A stretch of 61,184 bases of DNA from Gnetum montanum (lineage: Eukaryota > Streptophyta > Gnetopsida > Gnetales > Gnetaceae), in assembly GCA_015680685.1 (NCBI GenBank), contig MNCI01003829.1:188338-249521 (forward strand). Reading direction: 5' to 3'. Shown here piece by piece: positions 45,640 to 58,199 of the stretch. Position 1 is the stretch's first letter. The number at the start of each line of letters is the position of its first letter. A model generated the notes under the pieces. It was not told the origin of the DNA and ran no database searches. It saw only the letters and a program-made list of their open reading frames with translations. A program made the position numbers and the translations under genes.

Positions 45640-47244
45640 ACTCTCTATCCAAAATTGAAATTAAAAAGTTTGACGAGTCCAACTATGAATTATGAGAGAT
45701 CAAGATGGAGGCTCTCCTCATTGAAAAGGACCATCATAGTGTAGTTTTGGGAGTTAAGCCTAATAAAATGTTTGATAAAGAGTGGGAAATGTTGAACCTA
45801 AAGGTGATAAGTACAATTCAATTGTGTCTTTTAGATTCAGTATTGCTTAATGTTTCCAATGTTTCTTCTACTAAAGATTTATGGGATAAATTGCAAACTT
45901 TGTATCAAAAAAAGTCCCTAACCAATAAGTTGTTGTTGAAGAAATGATTGTATGATTGTAAATTGGTTGAAGATACTACCATTAAAAAACATGTGAATAT
46001 CTTTAATACACTAGTTCATCAGTTGTAATCTATGGGGGTGAAAATGAATGAGGAAGATCAATGCATCACACTTCTGAACATAATTCTTGATTCATGGGAG
46101 ACATTTGTGATGGCTGTAAGTAATACATCTACTAGCTTTATTTTTTATAATATTGTTGGTTAATTGTTGTTTAAGGAAGCAAGAAGGAAAACTTCTACTC
46201 CTCAAAATGATGTATTATTTACAAAAAATGATGTAAAGCCAATGTTTGTTAAGAGGCCTTAATTTAAGAATAAGCCTCAAAATTTTGTAAAGAGGCTACC
46301 TAAATGTTGAAAGAAAGATTGTAAAGCCCCTCCATAAAAGAGCAAAGAGAGTAATATATCAAAAAGTGATCAAACCCCTCCTACTTGAGAGAGAGAGATT
46401 TGTATGTTGTCTCATCTTCTAATAATGCTGATATGTATTCATGATATGTGGACTTGAATGCATCTCATCACTACACTTAACATGTTGATTGGTTCAGTGA
46501 GTATACATCATTTGATCTCAGAATGGTAAGATTGGGTAATGATGGTTTATGCAAAGTTATAAGTTATAAAAAGGTAAAGATTTAGTTTTAAAATGGAGCA
46601 GTTAAATCAATTCCCAATGTACATCATGTTCCAAAACTTACTAAAAGTCTTTTCTCTATAAGTGAATTGGATGATGCAAGACAAACTATTATCTTTGGAG
46701 GTGAAAAATATTCAATACTGCATGGTTCATCTCTTTTGGCTTCTAGAATTAAAACAAACAAGTTGTATAAATTAGAAGCTAAGACATTAAAGTAGAAATT
46801 AAGTACATTTTCAATTATTGATTTAAATCCAAGTATTGATTTAAATCCAAGAGTGTATTGTGAGATTAAAAGAATAGAACATCTTCATGAAAAAGGATTG
46901 AAGGAACTTTACAAGCAAGGTAAATTTAAGCTTTTAAAATATTTCCTGGATTTTTGTCATCATTGTCTACATGGTAAACAAAGGCATTAGAGTTTTCAAA
47001 GAAGGAATGCTAAATCTCTTTAGATATTAGAAATAATACATAGTGATTTATGTGAACTAGTTAAAGATATTAAAATGAGTTCTCTTAGAGGTGGTATGTA
47101 TTATGTTTCTTTTAATTATAATTATTCTTGAAAGAGCTAGATCTATTTAGTAAAACATAAGTTTGAAGTATTTGGAAACTTCATAGAATTCAATGCTCTT
47201 GTTGAGAATTATTCAAGAAAAAAAATCAAAATTCTAAGAACTGA
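45640..47244 (+). pseudogene. gag-pol remnant of copia element H, interrupted by gypsy D
   Basis: In order: UBN2-type Gag with FDESNYEL and MEALLIEKDHHSVVLG (45640-45950) and STKDLWDKLQTLYQKKSLTNK. Then comes DLNASHHYT of the region after the protease active site, then VPKLTKSLFSISELDDA and the GAG-pre-integrase piece (IEHLHEKGL, FCHHCLHGKQ). The integrase core follows with HSDLCELVKD and, at the break, ILRTDD for the usual LRSDNGGEF. The frame has about ten stops. It stops exactly where the LTR of D begins (47245), so D inserted inside the integrase gene. The RT half would lie right of D, beyond the window. Confidence 0.75.
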
Positions 47245-48140
47245 TGATGAGCAGTGGAGTAATCCAACACCCAACCATACAAGTCACAAGTGTCCATGCA
47301 TGACTCGATTGTAGTTCATGGATGAGACAATGTTAATATGCTAGCAATTGGCTTAAGTCCATGACTGTTATCTTTCCACATGAAGCTAGTGAAGTCTATG
47401 CATATGGTTTAGCTCACTATGAGTTGTATGATTAGATGATGTTGTAGGGTTTAAACACCTAAGCGTAATCATAGTGAAGAGAAAGTAATTTCTAAGTCTA
47501 AGTGAAAGAGATACGTAAATCTAATATATCTAATGCGATGAGTATCCATTCCTGATTTTCCATACACACCTTAGGCTTCGTGCAACTGTTAATGGGCTAC
47601 CAAGCATTATGCCACTAGGCATACCAAGTAATAACACTACTAGGCTACCAAAATTGCTTGAAATCAGTTGTCCTTATTCCGTTTACTATCAATGGTTCAA
47701 AGCAAAGTACTTTGGAAAACTATACATTAAGCTAGAAAATAGTAAACATGATTCCAAATAGAAATAGTAAACTAGAAATAATAAACTAGAAGAATGCTAT
47801 AGTGGTGAGAAATAGTTTGATCTTTATTTTCGTTCACAAACTATGCCCAAGTAAAATCTATTTGAATAAAAATGTCATTCACTAAAACACACCACACTAC
47901 AGGCATTCATGCTTCTAAGTGTTAAGTCTAAATTCACCAAATAGAACTAACAAAGTCTAGTTACTATGAAATGAAAAGTTATGTGGATCGTGTGTCCAAG
48001 TGTCGTATTTATAGGGTTGCACACATCTCGAGATATTGGATCAACAATGATGTAGCATGTGCTATGATATCAAATAAATGACATCATTGATGTGATATTG
48101 TTGCTATGATATCATTGATGACCAAAAATTGACTTTATCA
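47245..48140 (-). repeat. 3' LTR of element D
   Basis: 896 bp, TGATGAG to TTTATCA. The TATA box is at 48006-48013. U3 hexamers GATATC, GACATC, GATATT and GATATC start at 48066, 48080, 48094 and 48108 (14-bp phase), with another at 48032. Confidence 0.9.
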
Positions 48141-48154
48141 TACCCCCACAACTG
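48141..48154 (-). other. 3' polypurine tract of element D
   Basis: The minus strand reads CAGTTGTGGGGGTA, abutting the LTR. Confidence 0.75.
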
Positions 48155-48339
48155 ACTAGAAACTCCTCCTTAAGTTAAAAATAAATGAGGATATAGTCCC
48201 TTACAAAATTGAAAGGTAGATTCGACTATACATAACTGACTGACTATATACAAGACACTGAATATCGTAGTGGTGTTCTACAAAATTTAGACATAGTTAT
48301 ATGACAAAACAACAAAAAATTAAAGAAGCTTGATGTAGA

Positions 48340-51117
48340 TTAAGTTCTCAGTGGTGGTGGACCCTCCATCAGCTGCTTCACTTTATCATTAGGCTTTTAA
48401 AATTTCTATCTATTAAGCAGTGCCTGAAGTTTCTCTTCCTTCATTCTGGGATCATGTACCATCCATGTTGATTGGATGATGTGTGATGAAGCTGGTACAT
48501 CCGATGAACATGATAGTTTTGGGAACATCTAATTTGCTTTTACATACCATGCTACAAACTATCTCTTTTATTCTTCAAATGCTCTAGCCATTTTGTGCAA
48601 CTCTTGATAATCTGTCGTCCCTTTGGCTAGGTTCTCTGTAACATCTTATCGACCTTGGTAGTTGGCCTTTACTACTTCCAGTTCTAAATTTGTCATGTGT
48701 AACTTCTACAAAGAATCTTGCCGATCAACAAATTAATTCTCATATAAAGCATAAATAGCCACTAATTGTTACTCTAGCTCATTTTTGGGTCTACCTATCA
48801 TTAACATGGCTAGGTTAGCATAATGAAGGTTAACTAACCCCACGTATTCATTCAAATTCTCTATCTGTAGGTCATTGTTTTTGATTTTCACCTAGTGGAC
48901 ATGAGCAAAGCTATTAAAGATAAGCTACTAATCTAGATTCTATGCTAAAATTAAGTTGATTTGGGCCTTAGCCATTTGAATTTTTTTTCATTAATATGCT
49001 TGTACATGCCCTCTTGATTATGGAAGTGTTCTTTAAGCCTTCATGACTATTTTCTTCATTCTACCACATGCTTCTTTCAATTGTAGATTTCTGTCTTATT
49101 GCACGTACCTCCTTCATTGAGAGGATTCTATTCTCTCATGCTAGGTAGCTCATATCTTGGTTAACCCTTATAAGCTACTCTCGAAGTTTCTGAATGCTTA
49201 TTTTGAGGACATTCTTTTTCTTCTCTCTGTTGGTCAACCGAGTGTTGTCTGTATCAATTTGATTATTCTCCTCTTGTAATACGGTAAGTGCCTTAGCATG
49301 TGTGTATGCCTATGCTTCTATTACTAAGGAATCCCACATCACCTTCTCTATGTTGTGATCCATCTACTTATTGTACTCAACAAGGTGATTAATGTGCTCT
49401 ATTCTAAACTAATCTAACTGGTTATGTACAATAAACTAAGTGGGATCTCTCTTTTATCTATGCAAGGTTGTGATCTCTTTCTGTAATCTATTGATTTCAT
49501 TTTTAGCATGCTCTACCCTAGTTTTAGCCATGACTAGCTTTCCCTTGGTGGTTATTAATTTTGAATGAACTACAGTGACATCACATGGGATGTCGAAAAG
49601 TTTTGTCATGACTTGTCCCATCTACAAGAATCTGTTAAGCACATCCCCATGATCTGTAGTAGTCATCGAGGTACCAACTAATATTTGAGCATCTCTAGCT
49701 CTAGAAAGATCTATTGGTAGTACAATAGGAACATTGAAAGATTATTTTAAGTGATCGTTAATCACTTCTGTGGCTCCTACTACATGTTGGTTCTACATAA
49801 CCACAACTGTGGCTTCTTCCCCAGTTTCGAGCACCACTCTGAATGATGTAGTGGTCTCGAAAATCTATCGTGACCATTCTCTCCCTCCTCCTAACTATAA
49901 TAAAATTTGTTCACTAGAAAGATTGGTAAAAATTATGAGTTGGATGACACTATCAATGACTTTGTACAAGTTGGCATCCTCACATGTTCCCTAGTTGATA
50001 GTCTCTGTAATTTGTTGCAGATGGCTCATTGATGGCCTATAGTCTTGTGGTGGTGGTAGTGGAACTTGTTGCTACTATTATTCTTATTGCAAGTGTTGCT
50101 CTTATTCCTGCTACTAGCTATTAGGTCTTGCTTGTTGTTGTTGCATAGTTTTTTAAGTTGTTTCCCCAATGCCTATTTATTTCTCTACCTGATCCTTCTT
50201 CAGTAGTACCAGTTTGAGCATTTCAGCATAGGAAGCATTTTCAACCTCCCTAAGGACATCATTGATGTACCCTTGGATGCCAGCTCACTTGCATAGCTTC
50301 CTAATAAGGTAAAGAAATGAAAGTATCAGCTTCCCTGCCTTTTTCTCCTCAAACCACCATTGGATCTCAAAGAAGTAGAGTTGGGTGATGTTTGCATTAA
50401 ATTTCCTTATTAAGATCATACTTCCTCTGGGTGCATATGTTGAAATCCAATTAAGCCTTTTAGTTAGGAACAAGTGATATGTGCCAATTTTAAAGTAGAT
50501 TTTCTCCTCAAGGGTTAGCTCACTGTAATCCTTGTCATCTTTGTCATATGCTCCTTACAACCATAGTTTCCTTGCATCTGTATCAGACCAAGTGAAGAGC
50601 TATGCCACCTTTGTTCCTTCATTGGGCACATTAAGTGCTTTGATAATCATCTTAACTAAAGAAGACACCGAGACTTCCTCAATCTTTACTGCAGCATCTA
50701 CTTATTTATTCTTCCACAATTGAAGTGTCTCTCCTAATCTCCACTTGCTGTCAAGGTGGGCCACACAGTACATGACTAGACTTGGGTCTTGACAACATTT
50801 GAAGCAAATTTCATGAATGGGCTAAAGTTAAGTTCCATAATCATGGTGGACATGATGGATTTCTCATGAATATTCTGAAGGCATTCAGGTGACAACATGA
50901 GTTGATGTCCTTGTTCTAGCACTTGTGAAACTTCTAACTCCACCTAGGCAGATTGCTCTATGGCAAGATTTTATTGATGGATGCTAAAAGATTGTCCCTC
51001 CTACATTACATGTTCTACTTGCATGGTTTGTTCCCCCATTCAGCCTCTCCCTTGGCCTCTTAGTCTTTTACTTGCTAGTTGTGAGGGTCCTCTTGTTGCT
51101 CCTCTTTTTGGGACCAT
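48340..51117 (-). pseudogene. ORF3 of element D, conserved protein of unknown function (decayed)
   Basis: The ATG at 51117 follows GATGATTGCAG; the predicted stop is at 48340-48342, about 925 codons with many stops. In order: MVPKR start; SFSIHQ; LMLSPE; a middle domain (50720-50200) with NVPNEG, RKLWL, SELTLEEKIYFKIGTYHLF, QWWFEEK and LIRKLCK-x-AGI; then DHLK-x-SFNVP, DAQILVGTSMT and VMTKLFDIPCDVT. Next is a long coiled coil starting at RVEHAKNEINRLQKE and continuing for several hundred residues, and a C-terminus with WMVHDPRMKEEK and MEGPPPLRT. C lacks about 260 codons, mostly of this coiled coil. The conservation between two diverged elements shows ORF3 was once under selection. No membrane span is apparent. 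Confidence 0.65.
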
Positions 51118-51417
51118 CTGCAATCATCAAGGGTTTGGAAAATATTAAAATGTTTACACAAATTCTTGAGAGCTCTTTTCCTTAATTGTACCCTTTACTA
51201 GATCAAGTTCTTAACTTATCATGATTTTAGAGTTAGAAAAATCTTTAAAAGGAACCCCCTTAGGTGTTATTTTTCTTGCAACCCTTTACAGTTCTCACTT
51301 TTGCTCTTGTTTATGGCCTAAATAGTTGGTATGGTACATTAGAAGTCTTATTGAAGTCTTTTTGTCTTTAGTGTGATTGATTAACTTTAAAATTTTTGTT
51401 TTCCCTTTTGTACATAC
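51118..51417 (-). other. Candidate intron in the ORF3 leader, element D
   Basis: Donor ACAAGG|GTATGT at 51417, a good plant consensus, and acceptor GATGATTGCAG|ATG at 51118. The 300 nt between are AU-rich and noncoding, collinear with 18887-19148 of C. Confidence 0.4.
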
Positions 51418-51491
51418 CCTTGTGATACCTTCTAGGAATTAGAAAATTTTGATTCAAATTGTAGAGATATCATGTGAAGTACCCCTCCCCT

Positions 51492-51503
51492 CCCCCACAA
51501 CTA
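51492..51503 (-). other. Internal polypurine-like motif 1, element D
   Basis: CCCCCACAACTA on the plus strand, nearly identical to the 3' PPT core CCCCCACAACTG of the same element. Confidence 0.6.
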
Positions 51504-51686
51504 AGTTGAGAACTCTACAAACAATAAGGTTCAAGAATTTCTGAAATTGGAGCTACAAGGGCCAAGTTATGAGCATTGGAAGTGAGTGTCAAAGCTCTGA
51601 GTTTGAAAGAAAAAATGGCAAAAAATATTTTCTTTAGAAAATGAAGAATAAAAATTTTTTCTAACTCCCCCACATTATATATACTA

Positions 51687-51749
51687 ATTTATATGAACAA
51701 TATCATTATTCATATATTATACATATGATATCGTGGGCCATCCAATATC
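51687..51749 (-). promoter_or_regulatory. Internal promoter-like module upstream of ORF3, element D
   Basis: On the minus strand GATATT (51749-51744), GATATC (51732-51727) and GATATT (51704-51699) are followed by CATATAAATTAG, with the TATA box at 51693-51687. Hexamer order and the 45-bp outer spacing equal those of C (19472-19422). It lies about 570 nt upstream of the ORF3 ATG. Confidence 0.5.
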
Positions 51750-51759
51750 ATAGCTAAAA

Positions 51760-54155
51760 TATGACCTTTGAAAATGTAAAATTTTTCTTTGAATTTTTGA
51801 AAAAAATGAGTCAAATCAAATGTTTGAAAGATATGAAGCATGTCTAGAGGGTTTTGGAGTGGATATGATGCTCCAGTTCTGAATCAAAGGTTGATGGTGA
51901 AGGAATCTTAGGCTATGAAAGTTTATTAAGTATGTATAAGATGGAAGAGAAGGAAATGAATTTTTAGCATATAACTGGAGTTATTGGATGTTAAGGGAAG
52001 TATTTATTAACATTTTTTGTTCTTGGAAGGCTCAAGATGATGTGCTATTGCTCATGAAGTATGAAATACAATAGTTATACAAGTGGATCCTCCATAAAGC
52101 AGGCTCCAACCCTTAGTGTTGATGAAGATCTCCCACAAATTCCACAATCCAAGCTCTCTAAAACTCACAAAATAGCAAGTTTTAACAAGAAAAGAAAAAT
52201 GAAATCTTTATTCTTGTTGAAATGAAGAAATTATAGTTGAAAGGTTGCATAATTCCCAAGGAAAGACAAGATATTCAATCCAACTCTCACACACTCAATC
52301 TTAGTAATCACGCACTCATAAGGATGATCATCAAGGCACCATGCCAAGACTCTATCTCTTTGTCTACTCTTCTCTCAACTCCCCACACTCTCTCTTTCTC
52401 TCTATAGACTCCCTTTTGACTCTGTTTAAACTCTCTTCATCAATTTGAAGGCCCAAGAGGTCTATTTATACCTTTTCCCCTTGTATCTTCATCTTCCCTC
52501 CAATTGATCATTCAAGTTAATGTCTGTTAATGCCCATAGAAGACATCTTTAAGAAATAAGAGACATCTTTCCCAAGTGTAGAAGCTATAAGAGTAGACCT
52601 CTTTGAGAAACAAGAGATGTCTCTCCTGTGTGCAAAAGTTATTAGAGTAGACATCTTTAAGGTGCAATAGATGTCTAATATGCAGTGTAGACATCTCTCC
52701 TACCAATGTTAAAGTTAAAGATGCTTTTTTTGAGGTCTAGAACCTCCAAACGCCTCCAAACAAGTTCCCATAGCCCCCAAAACATGCTAAAGTCATCAAA
52801 ATGATCCCAACACACTCCCAAACATGCCACAACTCTAGGAAAAGATCCCATCAATGGAGAGATGTTACTTTGGCATGTTTGATGTTCACATCAAATGCCC
52901 TTGTATAACCACACCTCAAAGTGTCCGTAGGCATCCAAGGAGTTGAATGTAATGCATACCTATCTAGAAAAATTGACATGTTAGTAGTACTATGTTGGGA
53001 AATTTACGCTATATTATACAAAACCATAAGTTATGATTAACTATATAGTGAGGTGAGATGGATTATATAGAAAGGATTGTTAAAATTGGAACATAAGGTG
53101 TCTCACCATAGGCATAATGAATCTTGTGTGTTATTGGTGGTTAAAGTAATCATTAGCCTCTCTGTCCAAGCTTCAAACCAAGTCTAGACCACTGTCCAGT
53201 GACATCACATTGTTTCACCTCTCAAATTCACAACCATAAGACTATCACAGTTACAAGGAGTATCATCACTTGACATTTTGTCAAAGGGAGGAGTTTATTG
53301 TTTGCACTTTTTATTATTATTTTTTTGAAATTCTTCAAGAATCGATACACGTCTTTCCAGTGGGAGCCCCATAAATTTATTTTGTGCATGAGGTTTAGTT
53401 TTATCTATGTCAACCTTACCAGAGGACTACCTTCAGGCATGGGTGACAAGTCTTTCTAGTAACATGGTCAAGCAGTACTTATTCTACTCTTAATCCCATT
53501 TTTTTAAAACATTTGAAAGGATATTATTACAACCTTAGCAACATGATAAAACATATAGTAGTAATCCAAGAAGTTTCACAAATCCCCTTAATGTCACACC
53601 CTTTACATTCCTACTTGGTTCTTCACTTTTCTATCCAAGCATAATGATAAGAAGTTTCTTCTTAGTTTTATGATGAGAAAGAATATCATTATGGCCATGG
53701 TAAGTACCTCTTATTATTGGAATGGATGGATGGATGTTGTGGTCTCACTGTACAACCAATCAGTTCCTTATGACTCGATATCATAGAGAAATCTTCACCT
53801 TATTTGAGACTACATCTTACCTTATTTCTAGTATTTTATTGATGGTTTAAAGAAAAATATGTACAGGTAAAAGATAGTAAAAATGAAAAGATGAAAAGAA
53901 TGTAAAAATGTTAAAGAATTAAGAAATTGAAAAGTATACAAGAATAGAAAATTGTATCAAGAAATGTGAAAAAGTAAAAAGAAAGTAAAAAATTCAGCAA
54001 AGTACATACATGTATAGATGGACACCCCCACGACTATCATCAAAATTAGTCAAATAGAAGAGAGAATGAGTGGAAGATACCATGACAGATTAAGTAGACT
54101 CCTTGGAATGTTTGTGATAAAATTTGACTTATTGGATGTTAATAAGAATGTGCTT
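51760..54155 (-). other. Conserved 3' noncoding region of element D
   Basis: Between integrase and the ORF3 unit. Blocks shared with B and C lie at 52080-52118, 53198-53230 and 53580-53607; an A-rich tract is at 53855-54000 and an internal polypurine copy at 54025-54036. A D-specific stretch (52140-52850) has no counterpart in B or C. No coding sequence is supported. Confidence 0.55.
54025..54036 (-). other. Internal polypurine-like motif 2, element D
   Basis: CCCCCACGACTA on the plus strand, just past the end of integrase and identical to the 3' PPT core of C. Confidence 0.6.
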
Positions 54156-55230
54156 CTACAAGCAAGATGGGCGATATATGTGTAAGGAACCTAATGGATA
54201 AGCTACTTTAACAATATATGATTCATCCCAAAGTGTTTGCAATTCAGCTTTTTGGGGTACATGATTGGGATTATAGTAAAGGACCTTATCTCTTGGTTGT
54301 ATGGACACTTGCCTTACATGGGTGTCATGCCTAAGTTTGGAGTAATGTTTGTGGACTTCATTACTCATGAGTGCTACAAGCCTATTTTCCTCTAAGAGAT
54401 TTAAATTCATGAGATCAAGATCAAGTTGAGTGGTAGTAGCTAGAGTGTGGAACTCTTCCTAGATTGGGAGCGTTGGTAACTTACCATAGACTAACTCATA
54501 TGGTGAATATCCTATAGGTAATTTCCAAGATGTTCTATAGACTTCTAGAGCATCATTTAGTTTAGTGCTCCAGTCCTTCCTAAACTGACTAACCGTCCTA
54601 GTGAGTATTCTAGTAATCTCTCAATTAGTAACTTCAGCTTGACCATTTGCTTGGAGATGATATGGTGTGATTAACTTATGGTTTATCCCAAGTTCTTGCA
54701 TGAGCTTTTTAAAAGTAGCACTAGTGAAGTGAGTCCCATTATCTGATATGAGCATTCTAGGTACTCCAAATTTGTTCACCATATGCTGTTGGAAAAAGTT
54801 GGCAGTTGTCTTGCTATACAATCTCTAACTATTGTTTCCTATGCCCATTTTGTATAGTAGTCCATAATCACAATTATATACACTTTCCCATTTGACATAG
54901 CCATTATGGATCCCATGAAATCTATTTCCCATATATCGAATGGCTTGAGTGGCTGTATCCATTATTGTGGCCCTTCATTTTTGGCCTTAATTCCTCCATT
55001 CCTTTGGCATATTTCACAAGCTTGTGTGAAATTGTGGATGTTTCTGAATAATGTAGGATAAATGTAGCCTTCCATCATTAACTTGAGTGCCATTCTATGC
55101 CCTGCACAATAACCACCACATCGACCTTCATGATCATCTTGTAAAACTCTTTGTTGATCATATTCTAGCACACACCATCTAACTAGTCCATCTACACAAA
55201 TCTTGTACAAATTTCCATGTATCTTTTTGC
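54156..55230 (-). pseudogene. Integrase of element D (decayed)
   Basis: Integrase joins the cDNA to host DNA in the nucleus. The zinc-binding N-terminus is at 55210-54962 (GH near its middle, CEICQRNGG at its end, an HHCC-type half). The core has the first catalytic Asp in WEIDFMG near 54930. The second is in SDNGTHF and the Glu in GQAEVTN, both within 54821-54621 with 35 residues between them, the expected D-35-E spacing. A C-terminal part (54410-54156) has LEENRL, DKVLYYNP and SYIVKVAYPLG. At least four stops and one frame change disable it. Confidence 0.75.
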
Positions 55231-55899
55231 TCTATCAAGAATTATTTCTTTGTTTCTTATTCCATTCAATAGGAAGGTCTTCATCACTATTTTGGTAAAC
55301 AAGTCTTCATCAAGGAACTAGTTGAATAAAGGTTTTGCTTGATCCTAGGAATCCGACTTTAGCCATGATAGATGATTGGCTACCACATTTGTTGTGCCCT
55401 TTTTATTGATCATTGTAATGTGGAATTCTTGCAAGATAATGAGCCATCTAATCACCCTGGGACTAACCGTTGGTTTGTTCATAAGAAATCGGATGGAACT
55501 ATGATCAATATGAACATAAATTTGATACCCGAGCGCATAATGTCTAAACTTCTCAAGCACGTACAACATGGTCATTAACTCCTTTTCTGTTGTGATGTAG
55601 TTCAGTTATGCCTTGGTGATGCTTCTGTTGGCACAATGTATATAGTATGGTAACTTCTAATCATCTAACTGTGTTAGTACTACACCAAGTGCATAGTTGG
55701 AAGCATCTATCATGATGTGAAAAGGCCTAGACCAATCTAGAGCTTGAAGGATTGGTGTCTCAATTAGCTTTTTCTTTAGAGTTTTAAATTTTTTTTTGCA
55801 TGACTTTAGCCATTCGAAGGATGCATCCATCTTAGTGAGTTCTACTAGTGATTTTGCTATCTTTGAAAAATTCTCTATAAATCTTCGATAATATCCTAT
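55231..55899 (-). pseudogene. RNase H of element D (decayed)
   Basis: The plant gypsy RT tether and RNase H follow RT directly. FHIMIDASNYALGVVLTQLDD (55710-55657) gives the first acidic residue (DAS). The frame 55575-55345 has LEKFRHYALG, VHIDHSSIRFLM (the usual T-DH-x2-L) and IRWLIILQEF, and ends in VVANHLSWL (the usual ADALSR motif, with Asp lost). Two stops fall between the pieces. It would degrade the RNA strand during reverse transcription. Confidence 0.72.
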
Positions 55900-56800
55900 A
55901 TGGCCCAAAAATGATCTAACATCTTTGACTATCTGTGACCTCTAAGTGATATCTTATATGACTCGAATCTTCTTAGGATCTATCTCAATTCCTTCTTAAG
56001 AGATTTTGTGTCCCAACACTATGCTATCCTAGACCATAAGGTGGCTTTTCTTCCAATTAATCTTGAGATTTTATTTCTACACATCTTTTTTAGTACCTAT
56101 TCTAATCAGTTTAATGCTTACTTGAAATCTAGCCCATATGTTGAGAAATCATCCATGAACACCTCAACACCATTTTCAATTTGTTTTAGGAAGATGCTAT
56201 GTACTAGTCTCTGGAAGATGGTTGGCACATTGCAAAAACCAAATGGCATCTATTTGTAGGCAAACATTCCCCATGGACTGGTGAATGTTGTTTTTTCCTA
56301 GTTCTCAAATGCAATGCAGATCTAATTGTATCCACTATATCCATCCAGAAAACTGGAGTACTCATGTCGTGCAATAGTATCTAAGACTTGATCAACAAAC
56401 GTACATGGAAATTGATCCTTGAATGTAGTAGCATTCAACAATCAAAAATCAATGCATACACATCACTTTGCCCCCTTCTTTGGAACAATTACTAAAGGAT
56501 TGACCCATTCACTATCCACAATAGGATAGATGAATCTTGCCTTCAGTAATTTTTCCAGCTCTTGGATGACTACTTGTTTTAGTTTAGGATTAAGCCTTCT
56601 CTAGGGTTGGCATGGTTGGCATCATGGTTTCACTATTGGATTAGTATATATCCAATGTTGATAGATTCATTAATCAATTTCAATGATCTCACCATAAGAC
56701 CACACTAATGCCATTGGCCATTTGTTAACTACTTCCAATAACTTCTTCTTTTATTCTTCCTTTAAGTTAGTGTTGATTATTATCAACTTCTTATTATTCA
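55900..56800 (-). pseudogene. Reverse transcriptase of element D (decayed)
   Basis: From about 56640 the frame reads RRLNPKLKQVVIQELEKLL, then YPIVDSEWVNPL and IVPKKGAK. A fingers/palm region follows with DQFPCTFVDQVLD, and MPFGFCNVPTIFQRL near 56230. The catalytic box FMDDF is at 56145-56159, then LGHIGYYRRFI at 55908. FMDD in place of YxDD is typical of Athila-like elements. A preceding linker with LLEVVNKWPMALVWS lies at 56660-56760. Several stops make it a pseudogene. Confidence 0.75.
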
Positions 56801-57239
56801 AGAAAGCATTCTCTAATGTTCATGTAGGACCTTTAATTTCAATGGTTCTGACTCCTAGTGTTTGGGATTTCTAATTATCCCTAGTCTATTTCTTCTTCCT
56901 GACATATATGTGGATATAAGTGCATTTTCCTTAATTTCTCTAGCTTATTAGCCTCTTCTACATAGGCATGAACAATCTAATCTATTGGTTCCATGTATTT
57001 GTTGCATTCAGTTTCTTCCTCTATGATCAGCCACTATGTGTCTTCTTATTGTGTAGCTATTGCATACAAACATTTTTGCATACATATTTCTTCTATACAT
57101 TTATTGCATGCTTTAGTATCTTTCCGTTTAATGGCCCATATCCTTTGCATGCAATTGCATCCATTATTGTTGTATGCAATACATGGAACGCTACGTCTCT
57201 ATATGATGCTACTTCATCTTCCTTAGAAATCTCTAAGGA

Positions 57240-57600
57240 CAAGTAGTAAATACCAAGCTTAGCATCAACAAAGCTAAGTCAAACTATTCCCATCATGATT
57301 GAAAATTCTCCCTTACTTTTACCAACATGAATTACCAAAAAATCTATAGGGTAAGACTAGCCACTAATGGTTGTGATCACATCATCCACTTATCTTAGTA
57401 GAACTATGATCAATTGGTTTACATGCTCTAATTGAATGTTGCTCTTCTTCAACGATAGTAGATTCTAGGCCTGATACATGTCTTGCGAGATCAGGTTCAC
57501 TCTTAACCCAAAATCAAGTAGAGCCTTGCATGGTTTCTTCCTTGCTACCTGAAGGTAAAATAAGGGACTTCCTAGATCTATTCACTTCTACGGAAGTTCT
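57240..57600 (-). pseudogene. Aspartic protease of element D (decayed)
   Basis: Collinear with the protease of B: KALLDFGLRVNLISQDMY has the active-site D-S-G changed to D-F-G. VDDVITTISG and IMMGIV (for IIMGRA) follow. Three or more stops are present. The 440 bp between it and RT is linker. Confidence 0.65.
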
Positions 57601-58199
57601 CCTGCCTTTATCTAATGAGTGATTATTTAGAAAAGCAGGATAGTAGTTACGTTTGTTCTTTGGAGGAGTGAATGTGGATGGGGTAAAATGGATGTAATCC
57701 CCATCTTTTGAAACTTTTCATCACTCATTCGAAAGAATGGTCATTTCCTGGACTGTGGTTCACGTGTGATCACTTCCTCTTACATGTTAACCACCCTTGT
57801 TGCACTTTTCTATTGTAGTCAAGATGGTAGTTCCCCCTACATGACAAAATGTGGCACTAGTGGTAAAGGATTTAAATTTTGATTTAAAGAAATAGCTACT
57901 AACGGATGCATATACAAGTTGGAATTTGTCCTTGGTAGTGTTGGTTTGTGGTACTTACTTGTATTGTATTATGAATTCTAAACAATGGCATTACTGGGAG
58001 AAATTGGATGTTGTATGTAGTATTGATTTGGATTTGGCTACCAATATGGATACTGTAGGCATGATGGTGGCATGGCCCACGATTTGGGTTGTTTCCATTG
58101 TTGACCATACTACTCTTGTGGCTGTGGGTAAGCTCCAATAGGATAGTATGTGGGTTGAACGTTTTGCCTATAGTTACCTTGAGGGTAAGGTAACCTTTT

